NCBI GenBank assembly: GCA_963772445.1
Contig: CAVYXK010000016.1
Location: 62,001 to 126,000, forward strand
Direction of reading: 5' to 3'
Source: CAVYXK01 sp963772445
GTDB lineage: Bacteria > Pseudomonadota > Alphaproteobacteria > Acetobacterales > Acetobacteraceae
Length of the DNA: 64,000 nt
The notes beneath the pieces were generated by a model. The model did no database searches. It had not been told where the DNA came from and saw only the letters and a program-made list of their open reading frames with translations. Positions 26,327 to 34,638 of the stretch are shown here, piece after piece (position 1 is the first letter of the stretch; every line of letters begins with the position of its first letter). A program made the translations under genes and the position numbers.

Positions 26327-28813
26327 GCACGCCAAGATCGCCGCAAGTCACCTCGCCCGTCAGGCGATCGTCTATCTGCGCCAGTCCAGCCCAAGTCAGG
26401 TCGAGCACAATCGTGAATCAACGGACCGACAGTATGCCTTGGCAATCAAGGCCCGCGAACTTGGCTGGTCCGATGACCGGATCGTTATCATCGACGAGGA
26501 TCTTGGTCTTTCTGGTTCGGGCGCGGTTGTCCGCTCAGGGTTTGCTCGCCTGACCGCTGAGGTGGCGCTCGGCCATGTCGGCATCGTGCTCGGTCTTGAA
26601 GTATCTCGCCTCGCGCGCAACAACGCCGACTGGTATCGCCTCATCGATCTTGCCGGCATTAGCGATACGTTGATCGGCGACGCGGATGGCATCTACCATC
26701 CGGGGCTTTTCAACGATAGACTCTTGCTCGGTTTGAAGGGGACTGTCGATGGCGGTGGGAATCCGCGCAAATCTGGCGACGTTCGAAAACTTGGCACGAA
26801 AGTTGCCGAGGCTTCCGCCGACCTCACCGTCGAACGCGATCACAGCTAGACGGCTGGGTGGCCAGCCTCTGTCAAGGCCGAAAGCCGCCAGAGGCGGGGG
26901 CCGAAGGCCAGCCTTGATAGGGGCTGGCCACCCAGCCACACTCGTTTTCGCTGGTGGCGGTAGGCTCGAAGTCGGAACAGAAACGTCGCCAGATTTACGC
27001 GGATTCACGCAGCCATCAACAGGGGACAATGAGCGAAGCCGAATTGTACGTGCTGCGCGCACGTTTGAATGGCGGTATTCGCAACAAGGCCGCACGCGGC
27101 GAACTCCGGCGCGGCTTGCCGGTCGGCTTTGTTTGGGGCGACGCCGACGGCGAAGTCCGTTTCCACCCAGACGAAGCTGTCGTGACGGCCATTCGCAGCG
27201 TCTTCGCCAAATTTGCCGAGACCGGTTCGGCCCGCCGCGTCTGGCTCTGGTTCCGTTCTGAAGGTCTGCCGTTTCCGCTGCAGATGCACCAGGGCCACGA
27301 CATCCGCTGGGTCGACGCGAGCTACACGGCCATTCACCATGTGCTGACCAATCCCGTCTATGCCGGTGCCTACGCCTACGGAAAGACCCGCACCGAGACG
27401 GTGTTGGATGCTGCGGGCAGGCGGCATAAGCGCATCCGGCATCTTCCCCGTTCCGACTGGCAGGTGCTCATCCCGGACCATCATCCTGGGTTCATAGAAT
27501 GGCAGACCTACGAGGCCAATCAGGCGCGCATCGCGCGGAATACCCGACCAGGCCCCCACAAGGAGGATGGCGCTGTGAGAGAAGGCAGTGCCCTGCTGCA
27601 GGGTCTCGCCCGTTGCGGTCATTGCGGGCGTCGGCTTCGAACACACTACCACGGTCGGCTGTCGTCGCCTGGCTACCACTGCCCCGGCAAGATCATTGTC
27701 GAAGGCCGCGGGGTCTATTGCCTCAATGTTGGTGGCGTTCAGATCGATGACGCCGTTGCACAGAGATTTCTTGCGATCCTCGAGCCAGCGAAGCTGGCTG
27801 CCAGTATCGCGGCCGCGGAACGGCTTGAAGCAGATCGCGAGGCTGTGCTCAAGCAGTGGCGCCTTGGTGTCGAGCGAGCAAGTTATGAAGCAAGCCGTGC
27901 CGAGCGACGATATCGTGCTGTTGACCCGGACAATCGCCTTGTAGCTCGTGGACTGGAGCGCGAGTGGGAGGAAAAGCTAAGCGCTCTTGAAGCCGCAAAG
28001 GCTGAACTTGCGCGTCGCGAGCAAGAGCGCCCGCGTGTACTCACTCAGGCGGAGCGCGATCATTTGCTTTCGATCGGGCCCGATCTCGCCAGAGTTTGGC
28101 ACGCCCCAAGCACCACATCACGCGATCGGAAAGAACTGCTACGAGCGCTGGTTGAAGAGATCACCATCAAAGTTGAGCGCGACAAAGCCGCTGCGCATCT
28201 TGTGATCCGCTGGAAGGGTGGCGCACTCGATGAAATAAACTTAACACTGCCACGTTCGCGGCCGGCGACCATCCGCACCGACGAGGACGCGATCGCGCTC
28301 ATTCGCCGGTTGGCCCGCTATTACCCCGACAGCGTCATTGCAGGCATCCTTAATCGGCAGGGGCGTAGCACGGCCTATGGTCATCGATTCGAGACGAACC
28401 ACGTCGGTAGCCTGCGCAACCATTGGAATATTCCGTGCTTCGAGCGCGGAACTGAAGAGCCCGACGGCGAATTGCTGACCATCAGGAAGGCTGCCGCAGC
28501 GCTTGGCATTGCCCCGTCGACGCTTCACCGCTTACTCAATGACGGGATCATTGCCGGTGAGCAACCGACGCCTGGCGCGCCATGGCGTATCCGTTTAACC
28601 GATGCCCTCGTCGCTCGGTTCAAGGGCGAAGCGGGCGACGACTTCCTGCCAATGCGGGAAGCAATGCGCGCGCTCAGGGTCTCCCGCCAGACCGTGTTGC
28701 AGCGTGTCAAGCGCGGCGAGCTCGAGGCAGTGCATATCGTGCGAGGCAAACAAAAGGGACTGCGGATCAAGGTGATAGACCACCAACCCCAGCTGTTCAA
28801 CCCAACCTCATGA
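26319..28813 (+). pseudogene. large serine recombinase, interrupted by a MITE
   Basis: The N-terminal resolvase domain (IVYLRQSSPSQVEHNRESTD with the nucleophile Ser, and LGLEVSRLARNNADWYRLID) reads to LLLGLKG. The MITE at 26744-27021 then breaks it. It resumes MSEAELYVLRARLNGGIRNK, with a Recombinase domain, a zinc ribbon (ARCGHCGRRL, YHCPGK, YCLN), a coiled coil around ASRAERRYRA, and two C-terminal HTH segments (TIRKAAAALGIAPSTLHRLL and REAMRALRVSRQTVLQRVKR). Without the MITE and one GGGGAC copy the gene would be 736 residues and in frame. The second part might still be translated from its own ATG. Confidence 0.85.
26744..27021. mobile_element. 278-bp MITE with 40-bp inverted repeats
   Basis: The ends TGTCGATGGC... 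and ...GCCATCAACA form inverted repeats that match at about 35 of 40 positions. The insert is flanked by the 6-bp direct repeat GGGGAC (26738-26743 and 27022-27027). An inner perfect 16-bp dyad (GGCTGGGTGGCCAGCC and its complement) lets the whole element fold into a long hairpin. It has no open frame of note. Its insertion adds 284 bp and breaks the recombinase frame. Confidence 0.85.
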
Positions 28814-28842
28814 CCGTGGGGGTAGTATGAAGCGGTATCCAA

Positions 28843-29264
28843 CAGCCCCCGGATGTCAAACTCTACAACCCAGTCGTAGTCCCAGCAGCGGCGTCTGGTG
28901 ACAGCGATTGCCTCCAGCGCCGACTTTCCCGGACGATACCCGTAGGAATCCTCGCAGAAGATCGGATCGAGCCGCGGCTCCAGCCGCATCTTCACCGCCG
29001 TCGCGCGATCCTGTCGGCCACCGTCGGGATGCCCAGAATCCGGACGCCTCCTGACTTCTTCGGGATCGGCACGGCCTTCACCGGCGGCGGAAAGTAGCTG
29101 CCGGCGTTCATCCGATTCCAAAGTTTGTATAGGTTGTCGCCCAGCCTCTCCTCAAACTGCTCGATCGTCTCGGCGTCGATCCCCGCAGCACCTTGGTTGG
29201 CTTTTACATGTAACCATGCCTCCCATATCAAGGTCTTGGGAATGTCATAGGGTTTGCAGGTCAT
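28843..29264 (-). pseudogene. intron A RT gene, 5' fragment
   Basis: It starts at the ATG at 29264, MTCKPYDIPKTLIWEAWLHV, followed by RT blocks KANQGAAGIDAETI, GSYFPPPVKAVPIPKKSGGV, RILGIPTVADRIA, a one-base deletion, and AVKMRLEPRLDPIF, SYGYRPGKSALEAI and WVVEFDIRGL. It ends at the TT junction with the recombinase element and continues at 25801. It lies directly after the structured 5' part of intron A. Confidence 0.8.
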
Positions 29265-29774
29265 GCGGGACTCCTCCCGGTCGCCCGGTTGATCCCCCAT
29301 GCCTGCCGGATGACGCCGCCCCTTCGCTCCCCCGCCATTACGGCGGTCTCAACGCTACTACGAGCGGCTCCGTCCCTTGGCGGCGCGTCACTATTATCGG
29401 CCTCGCCTTTCGGGCTTGCGCCTTTCGCTTGGCATCGCCGCCGAAGGTTCCCGCAGTTCAACGTGAGAGCCTGAAACAGGATCGCGCTGCCTCTATGCCG
29501 GACGCCGTCCGGCCCGTCAGCAGGCACCGTCCGGACTGATCCCGGCGCAACATCACTCGCCGGTTTCGACGTCATTTGAGTACTTTCGACACTTGAACGG
29601 CAGTTCACTGGTGTTCGCCTTCCTGTCTCCCACCTGACGCCTCGCGGCGCCTTTTCCGTGACGCTCACGACCCGGGCTTTTGACCCGCGCCGCTCACGGC
29701 GGTTTGCAACCTGCTCCTGCAAGCCGGTTGCGGGGGGCCGCCCCCCATCTCTCACGCCGCTTGCTGCGGCACAC

Positions 29775-30123
29775 TGATGTCAGCGACCCACAGCCGATCC
29801 GGCGCTTCCGCCGTGAAGTTGCGCTCGACCAGGTCGGGTGCCTCCCGGCCATCGCCCTTGACCGTGGTGGTGACGAACTTGCGTCGGCTCACACCGGCGA
29901 GACCTGCCTTCGACATCAGCCGGGCGACACGCTTGCGGCCGATGCGGATGCCCTTGGCAGCCAGCTCGGCATGAACCCGCGGCGCCCCATAAATGCCGCA
30001 CGAACCCGCATGCGCGCTACGGATCTCCGCCATCAGCGCCGCGTCGGACCGGGCCCGCTGCGACGGCTGGCGTTTCGCCCATGCGTAGTAGCCGCCGGAG
30101 GAGACACCCAGCAGCCGGCACAT
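29775..30123 (-). pseudogene. IS3 orfB, N-terminal exon
   Basis: The frame MCRLLGVSSGGYYAWAKRQP, IYGAPRVHAELAAKGIRIGR, KRVARLMSKAGLAGVSRRKF and DRLWVADIS is the HTH_21/N-terminal part of an IS3 orfB product. It ends at the start of intron A (29774). The DDE core's first Asp is in VADIS; the remaining catalytic residues are in 19571-20119. Just upstream (about 30145-30185) a short palindromic stretch containing GCCGCGAAGCGGC appears to be inserted near the orfB start. Confidence 0.82.
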
Positions 30124-30198
30124 GGTGGCGATCGGGTAGTTCGCGGATGCCGCTTCGCGGCATTTCCCTCCGGGGGATCGCTTCGCGATGGTGATCGC

Positions 30199-30513
30199 TC
30201 ACGAACCGGAACCCTTCGCGGGGATCGCGTTCGTCTCCCGAGCAAACCAGGCCGCCGCCTTTGAGAGGATTTCCCGCTCAAGCCTAAGCCGGCGGTTCTC
30301 ACGTCGCAGGCGGTTGAGCTCTTCGCGCTCCGCCGTCGTCAGGCCCCCATCGCCGCGGCCGGCATCGCGCTTCGCCTGCGCCGCCCAGTTCCGCATCGAC
30401 TGCGCGGTTGGCTCAAACTCGCGCGCCAGCTCCTCCGGCGAGCGTCCAGCTTGCACCAACTCAACCATCTGACGCCGAAATTCAGGTGCGTAACATCGTC
30501 TCGTCTTCGACAT
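30199..30513 (-). CDS. IS3-family orfA (HTH protein)
   Basis: The 104-residue protein begins MSKTRRCYAPEFRRQMVELV. It has the HTH_Tnp_1 fold (GRSPEELAREFEPTAQSMRN) and a leucine-rich coiled coil (ELNRLRRENRRLRLEREILS), the standard orfA design. orfA normally produces OrfAB by -1 frameshifting into orfB. Here orfB is split by introns, so only OrfA is expected as a free protein. It lies 54 bp inside the right inverted repeat. Confidence 0.9.
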   Translation of the reverse strand: MSKTRRCYAPEFRRQMVELVQAGRSPEELAREFEPTAQSMRNWAAQAKRDAGRGDGGLTTAEREELNRLRRENRRLRLEREILSKAAAWFARETNAIPAKGSGS

Positions 30514-30567
30514 GGTGGACTCCTCGAACGCAAATGCTCAGGTGTCCACGAAACCGGGTCAACTCCA

Positions 30568-31172
30568 AATGCTTGAGCGTCGTTCTTACCCGACTGTTCC
30601 TGCAGAACCGTCAACTCCTGCTTTTCATTCAGTGCGCGCCGCGCTCGCTGAAACGCGGAGTCCCTCGCAAGTTCTACTGCAAGGTTAAATGCCTTTTGCG
30701 CATTTGCGGATGATGGTAATGCCAACTTATGCCCCAGGAGTACTGTGAGGCGGGCGCGCCGACGCTCGCGCTCTTCCGGGGTGATAGCAAACGAGCGTTC
30801 GGCCTGCAGCGCCGCTAGTGAACCATAGCGCGGCAAAAGCCAGCAGTCGTTGCCGAATTGATATTTGATCCTGTCGCCAATCGTGTCTCGCGTAGCCTGC
30901 TTTGCGATTTCCCAGCAACTGCGCCCCGCCTTTTCTTCAGACTCTGCGAAGAAATGCGTGTTGGAAACCTCAAGTTGTTCCATATTCCGCGCCGCAGCAA
31001 GCCCCGTGCGGTACCAAGCGCGTTCGGGCTCACCCCATTCAAACGGAGTCGCAAGGTCGCCCAGTTGGGTCAGCCGGAGATCAAGTAGCCGGGGTTGCCA
31101 CCCTTCCTGCTCCCAAAAGTCCCATTCCTTGTCATCGCGCGGATAGGGAAAAATCAGCCTATCGAAGCTCAA
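30568..31172 (-). pseudogene. unknown gene truncated at its 3' end by the IS3 element
   Basis: About 200 residues are native: MSFDRLIFPYPRDDKEWDFW, YQFGNDCWLLPRYGSLAALQ and AFQRARRALNEKQELTVLQE. After NDAQAF the frame runs into the IS3 right end. No family is recognised. Its continuation was not found beyond the left IS3 end at 17508, where a stop occurs within a few codons. Upstream lies an IS4-like element. Confidence 0.55.
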
Positions 31173-31229
31173 GATGTCTGGGACTAGACCGGTGATATCC
31201 TTATGATCTCGAGAGTGCCGAGTTCTGGG

Positions 31230-31613
31230 TTACTTCCTGGCGGCCTGTGACTTGCGCTCGTAGTCGTCAAGCCACTGCTCAGTGAGCCGGTCGAGCTCCT
31301 CGAGCTGGCGTTCGGAGTAGGATTCCGGCGCAAAGCCCTCGAGCCACCCGACCACGTGAGTTTCGATCAAGTCGCGCGGCACGTCCGGATGCTCGGCATG
31401 GATGCATTCTGCCGACTGCTCGATCGACAGCCGTTTCCCGTCGTCCCAGACGATCTTGCGCCGTTTGGGGTCGACGTCGGCATTATCCAGTGCGGCGAAG
31501 ACCAGATCGAGCGCGTAGACCGAGCGTTCCCCCTCGGACGAGCCCATCCATTCGAGGAAGGCGTCAGTGAACGGGTTGTTCTCGAAGGGGTGTTTTGCGC
31601 GTCGCTTGCCCAT
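31230..31613 (-). CDS. accessory protein of the IS4-like element (127 residues), copy A
   Basis: The product MGKRRAKHPFENNPFTDAFL is followed by an acidic helical body (GSSEGERSVYALDLVFAALD, and SYSERQLEELDRLTEQWLDD). No domain of known function is recognised. It is the second gene of a minus-strand pair with the DUF6788-like gene (22 bp apart), transcribed away from the transposase. It is conserved in copy B with few changes (Cys to Arg near residue 70, Val to Leu). Conservation in both copies suggests a working part of the element. Confidence 0.6.
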   Translation of the reverse strand: MGKRRAKHPFENNPFTDAFLEWMGSSEGERSVYALDLVFAALDNADVDPKRRKIVWDDGKRLSIEQSAECIHAEHPDVPRDLIETHVVGWLEGFAPESYSERQLEELDRLTEQWLDDYERKSQAARK

Positions 31614-31635
31614 CGGATGAGGATAGCACCGCGGG

Positions 31636-31953
31636 TCATTGCCGTCGCAAGGCTCGCTTCATCATCAAGCGGCTCTGCTCGATGCTCAAGGCGATCCACT
31701 GGGCGGTGAGCGCCTTGAAGCGCTTATAGTTGCGGATCTCACGCCGCACCTCGGGCAGATAGTCGCGCGGAACATATTCGGTCCGGCTCCTCATCTGCCG
31801 CGTGTAGCTGAGCTGGTAGTAGGGTCCCCTCCGGTTCTCTGGATCCTTGTACTGGCGGGTGAGCGATCCGGGCCGCATGTCTTCAATGCCGGCCAGCTGC
31901 GCCTTGATGCTTCCAACGCGCTTTCTGATCACTGCCAGGCGTTTGTTTGTCAT
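31636..31953 (-). CDS. DUF6788-like small protein of the IS4-like element, copy A
   Basis: The 105-residue protein has MTNKRLAVIRKRVGSIKAQL, RPGSLTRQYKDPENRRGPYY, QLSYTRQMRSRTEYVP and LPEVRREIRNYKRFKALTAQ. This is the RPGSL...GPYYQLSYT pattern of DUF6788 proteins often met beside transposase genes, here without the usual cysteine pair. Strongly basic; probably binds nucleic acid. It shares a 50-bp divergent region with the transposase. Confidence 0.65.
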   Translation of the reverse strand: MTNKRLAVIRKRVGSIKAQLAGIEDMRPGSLTRQYKDPENRRGPYYQLSYTRQMRSRTEYVPRDYLPEVRREIRNYKRFKALTAQWIALSIEQSRLMMKRALRRQ

Positions 31954-31959
31954 AGGTTT

Positions 31960-31983
31960 AGCATACCAGTGCTATACTATGCT
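31960..31983. promoter_or_regulatory. dyad in the IS divergent promoter region, copy A
   Basis: AGCATA (31960-31965) and TATGCT (31978-31983) are inverted arms between the divergent accessory genes and the transposase. It is identical in copy B at 43188-43211. It could be an operator for one of the element's own proteins. Confidence 0.35.
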
Positions 31984-32006
31984 GGCAACAGAATTGAGAG
32001 GGTCCG

Positions 32007-33407
32007 ATGCCGCTGTGGATGCCCTGGTGGAACGCGATTTGGCTGCTGCGTCCGGCGTTCTCGCGTCTGCGCACCTTCCTGTGGTTCGCCACCGCCGTGG
32101 CAGGCTTCACGGTGCGGACGGAACTGCTGGGCGTAACCAGCCTCGTGCGGGCGCTGAAGCTCGAGGCTCGCTTCTACAACAAGCTCGTCGATCACTTTCA
32201 CAGCCCCGCCGTGAAGCTCGATCGGCTCGCGGCGCTGTGGACCCAGGTGGTGCTCCGGCTATTCCCGCAGCCGCTGCGCATCAAGGGAAGGTGTGTCGTG
32301 GTCGGCGACGGCATCAAGATCCCCAAGCGCGGGCGCAAGATGCCGGCGGTCAAACTCCTGCATCAGCAGTCCGAGTCGAACACCAAGCCCGAATTCATCA
32401 TGGGACATTCCCTCCAGGCTGTGAGCGTGCTCGTTCAGGCCGCAGCCAGCGTCTTCGCCGTGCCGCTCGCCATACGAATCCACGAAGGGTTGGTGTGGTC
32501 CAATCGCGATCGCCGCACCCTGCTCGACAAGATGCTTGCGCTCCTCGGGATCGTCGCCATCCCAGAACCCTTCTACTTCGTCGCCGACGCCTACTATGCC
32601 GCGCGCAAGATCGTCACCGGCCTGCTCGAGGAGAACAACCACCTGGTCACGCGGGTGAAGTCCAACGCCGTCGCCTACACTGCTCACCAGCAGTGCGGCC
32701 CGCGGAAGAGAGGTCGGCCCAGGGTCTATGGCAGGAAGGTCAAGCTCAAATCCCTGCTGGAGGACCCCAAGGGCTTCCAACAGGCCGAAAGTCCCGTCTA
32801 CGGCGAGCACCAGGTGATCATCCAGTATCGGGTCCGCGACCTGCTATGGCGCCCGGCCGGTCGACTCGTGCGCTTCGTGGCGGTGATTCATCCAGTAAGA
32901 GGCTCGTGCCTCCTGATGTGCACCGACACCTCTTTGGAGGCTATCGAGATCATTCGCCTGTACGGTCTGCGCTTCAAGATCGAGCACACGTTCAAGCAGG
33001 CGGTGCGGCTGATCGGTTCGTTTACCTACCATTTCTGGATGTCCGACATGAAGCCGCTCCGCCGCCGCAGTGGCAATCAACATCTCCATCGTGAGTTGCC
33101 GGAATACCGCAACGCCGTCAAACGCAAGCTCCACGCCTACCACGTCTTCATCCAGGCGGGTGTCGTCTGCCAGGGACTACTTCAGTATCTGGCCGTCGCC
33201 TTCCCTCAGCTCGTCTGGAATTCCTTCGGCTCCTGGCTGCGAACCATTCGGCCCGGCATCCCGCCCTCGGAGCTGGTCGTGGCCAATGCCCTGCGCCAGA
33301 GCCTGCCGGAATTTCTCTTGAATGCCACCCCGAGCAACACCTTCGCGAAATTCGTCATCGAACGACAGGACACCAATAAAATGGAGGCCTTCCGCCTAGC
33401 CTCCTGA
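32007..33407 (+). CDS. IS4-like DDE transposase, copy A
   Basis: The 466-residue protein begins MPLWMPWWNAIWLLRPAFSR. DDE landmarks are VVVGDGIKIPKRGRKMP, EPFYFVADAYYAARKIVTGL and, near residue 320, GLRFKIEHTFKQAVRLIGSF with the catalytic Glu (Y..RFxIExxF pattern). IS4-superfamily transposases use this RNase H fold for cut-and-paste transposition. The reading frame is intact and nearly identical to copy B at 43235. Confidence 0.88.
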   Translation: MPLWMPWWNAIWLLRPAFSRLRTFLWFATAVAGFTVRTELLGVTSLVRALKLEARFYNKLVDHFHSPAVKLDRLAALWTQVVLRLFPQPLRIKGRCVVVGDGIKIPKRGRKMPAVKLLHQQSESNTKPEFIMGHSLQAVSVLVQAAASVFAVPLAIRIHEGLVWSNRDRRTLLDKMLALLGIVAIPEPFYFVADAYYAARKIVTGLLEENNHLVTRVKSNAVAYTAHQQCGPRKRGRPRVYGRKVKLKSLLEDPKGFQQAESPVYGEHQVIIQYRVRDLLWRPAGRLVRFVAVIHPVRGSCLLMCTDTSLEAIEIIRLYGLRFKIEHTFKQAVRLIGSFTYHFWMSDMKPLRRRSGNQHLHRELPEYRNAVKRKLHAYHVFIQAGVVCQGLLQYLAVAFPQLVWNSFGSWLRTIRPGIPPSELVVANALRQSLPEFLLNATPSNTFAKFVIERQDTNKMEAFRLAS

Positions 33408-34592
33408 GCCGAAATTCCTCCGGAACTCTGGACTCGCGAGCTTATGATCTTCAACGGAAAATGTTGCCCAACGCTGTTTCGCCATAATAACCTCCATCCC
33501 CACGTATGTTATACCAGCCGCCCGGCTCGTTGACTCGAACGTGATTTGGTGCGGCTCGGAGCGGTACGATTCGGCGTCCCCGTTGGACGGAGGGGACAGC
33601 GATGACCGTAGCGATCACCCGTTTGGAGCGATCGGCGGCTGATCTGCGAGAGGCGGCGGCGGCCACTCGAGACGCCAAAGCGGCACGTCGGATGCTGGCG
33701 ATGGCGTTGCTGCTGGAAGGCTGGTCGCGGGAAGCCGCGGCGGAGGCGTGTGCGATGGACCGCCAGACGTTGCGTGACTGGGTACATCGCTACAACAAGT
33801 CCGGGCTGGATGGCCTGTCCGACCGACCGTGCCGCCGCGGTCCGCCGCCCCGCTTATCGCCCGAGCAACAGGCCAAGGTGGTGGAATGGGTGCAACAGGG
33901 GCCCGACCTTGAGCGGGACGGCGTGGTACGTTGGCGCTGCATCGACCTGCGGCAGCGGATCAAGGATGAGTTTGGCGTCGAGCTGCACGAGCGCAGTGTC
34001 GGCAAGCTGCTGCGCCGGCTGAAGTTCACCCGGCTGCAGCCGCGTCCCTATCATCCGAAGAAGGATGCCGCCGCGCAAGAGGCATTCAAGAAGGAGTTCG
34101 CCAGCCAGGTGGCCGAGGTTGTGCCAGCCGCTGCCGCCGGCAAGCCGCTGGAGATCTGGTTCGGCGACGAAGCCCGTGTCGGTCAGAAGGGCACGCTGAC
34201 CTACGTCTGGGCGCGACGTGGCTCGCGCCCGGCGGCGGTTCGCGATAACCGCCATGACTCCGCCTATATCTTCGGCGCCGTTTGCCCCGAGCGCAGCATC
34301 GGCGCTGCCATCATCATGTCGGCCGCCAACAGCGAGGCGATGGCCGAACATCTGAAGGAGATCAGCCTCCAGGTTGCCCCGGGGGCTCATGCTGTGTTGC
34401 TGGTCGATGGCGCTGGTTGGCATCAGCCGGGGCGCCGCCTGCCGGTGCCTGACAACATCAGCCTGTTGCCGCTGCCAGCTTACTCGCCGGAGCTGAACCC
34501 GGTCGAGAACGTCTGGGAGTTCCTGCGCGGCAACTTTCTCAGCCACTGTGTCTAGCCTGGATTTCCACGGAGCCGAGCCCGCCTAACGGTGG

Positions 34593-34626
34593 GCGAGTTC
34601 AAGCGATTCTAAAAACTCGCTTTTTT
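34593..34626 (+). terminator. inward-facing terminator at the IS left end, copy 2
   Basis: GCGAGTT (34593-34599) pairs with AACTCGC (34614-34620), followed by six T. Copy 1 has GCGAGTC/GACTCGC; the paired change keeps the stem. Confidence 0.7.
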
Positions 34627-34638
34627 GCGTGATTTGTT

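Larger units (their letters stand above)
25802..28842 (+). mobile_element. serine-recombinase mobile element inserted in the intron A RT gene
   Basis: The RT reading GACATCCGGGGGCTGTT is separated from TTCGACAATCTCGACC by this segment. Both junctions share only the dinucleotide TT (AA at 25800-25801 and 28841-28842 on the plus strand), the footprint of a serine recombinase acting on a 2-bp core. The 3.04-kb content is a DUF5372-like gene, a 61-codon gene and a large recombinase gene, all on the plus strand and overlapping. Joining the ends would give an attP with AGAAGCGG and GAAGCGG words near the core. Confidence 0.65.
20120..29774 (-). mobile_element. group II intron A (outer intron), shattered by later insertions
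   Basis: The 5' end GTGTGCCGC at 29774 follows orfB sequence GACATCA. Domains I-III run to about 29270, the RT begins at 29264, domain V is at 21056-21024 (AGCCGGATGAGCC, GAGA loop, ACGTCCGGTT), and the remainder with the domain VI hairpin (GGCCGGAGG, CCTCCGGCC, CTACTCAC) is at 20159-20120. Orf codons on both sides are IS3 orfB. The exact 3' splice site is uncertain by about a base. Insertions in it: intron B, an ISL3-like element and a serine-recombinase element. Confidence 0.75.
17509..30567 (-). mobile_element. IS3-family element expanded to about 13 kb by nested insertions
   Basis: The left end (TGGACCTGCCCCGGTTTGG, 17509 on) and the right end read inward (TGGAGTTGACCCGGTTTCG, from 30567) are matching inverted repeats. 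orfA and the N-terminal part of orfB lie at the right end, and the C-terminal part of orfB at 19571-20119. Removing the introns at 29774-20120 and 19570-17682 leaves an element of about 1.5 kb, normal for IS3. No clear 3-bp target duplication was found. The right end truncates the gene at 30568-31172. Confidence 0.8.
31210..33440 (+). mobile_element. 2.23-kb IS4-like element, copy A
   Basis: It is flanked by the perfect 10-bp direct repeat CTTATGATCT (31200-31209 and 33441-33450). Terminal inverted repeats (GAGAGTGCCGAGTTCTGG and GCGAGTCCAGAGTTCCGG) match at 14 of 18 positions. It carries a transposase and two divergent accessory genes. Copy B is at 42438-44669. The 10-bp duplication suits IS4-type elements. 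Confidence 0.88.

Noticed and set aside
17763..29264. Diversity-generating retroelement or defence-type reverse transcriptase
   Set aside because: All RT sequences have group II intron maturase regions with intron domains V/VI next to them; no template/variable repeat pair was seen.
31847..33094. 415-codon frame overlapping the IS4-like transposase, also in copy B
   Set aside because: Arginine/proline-rich shadow in the +1 frame of the real transposase; its repetition merely reflects the duplicated IS.
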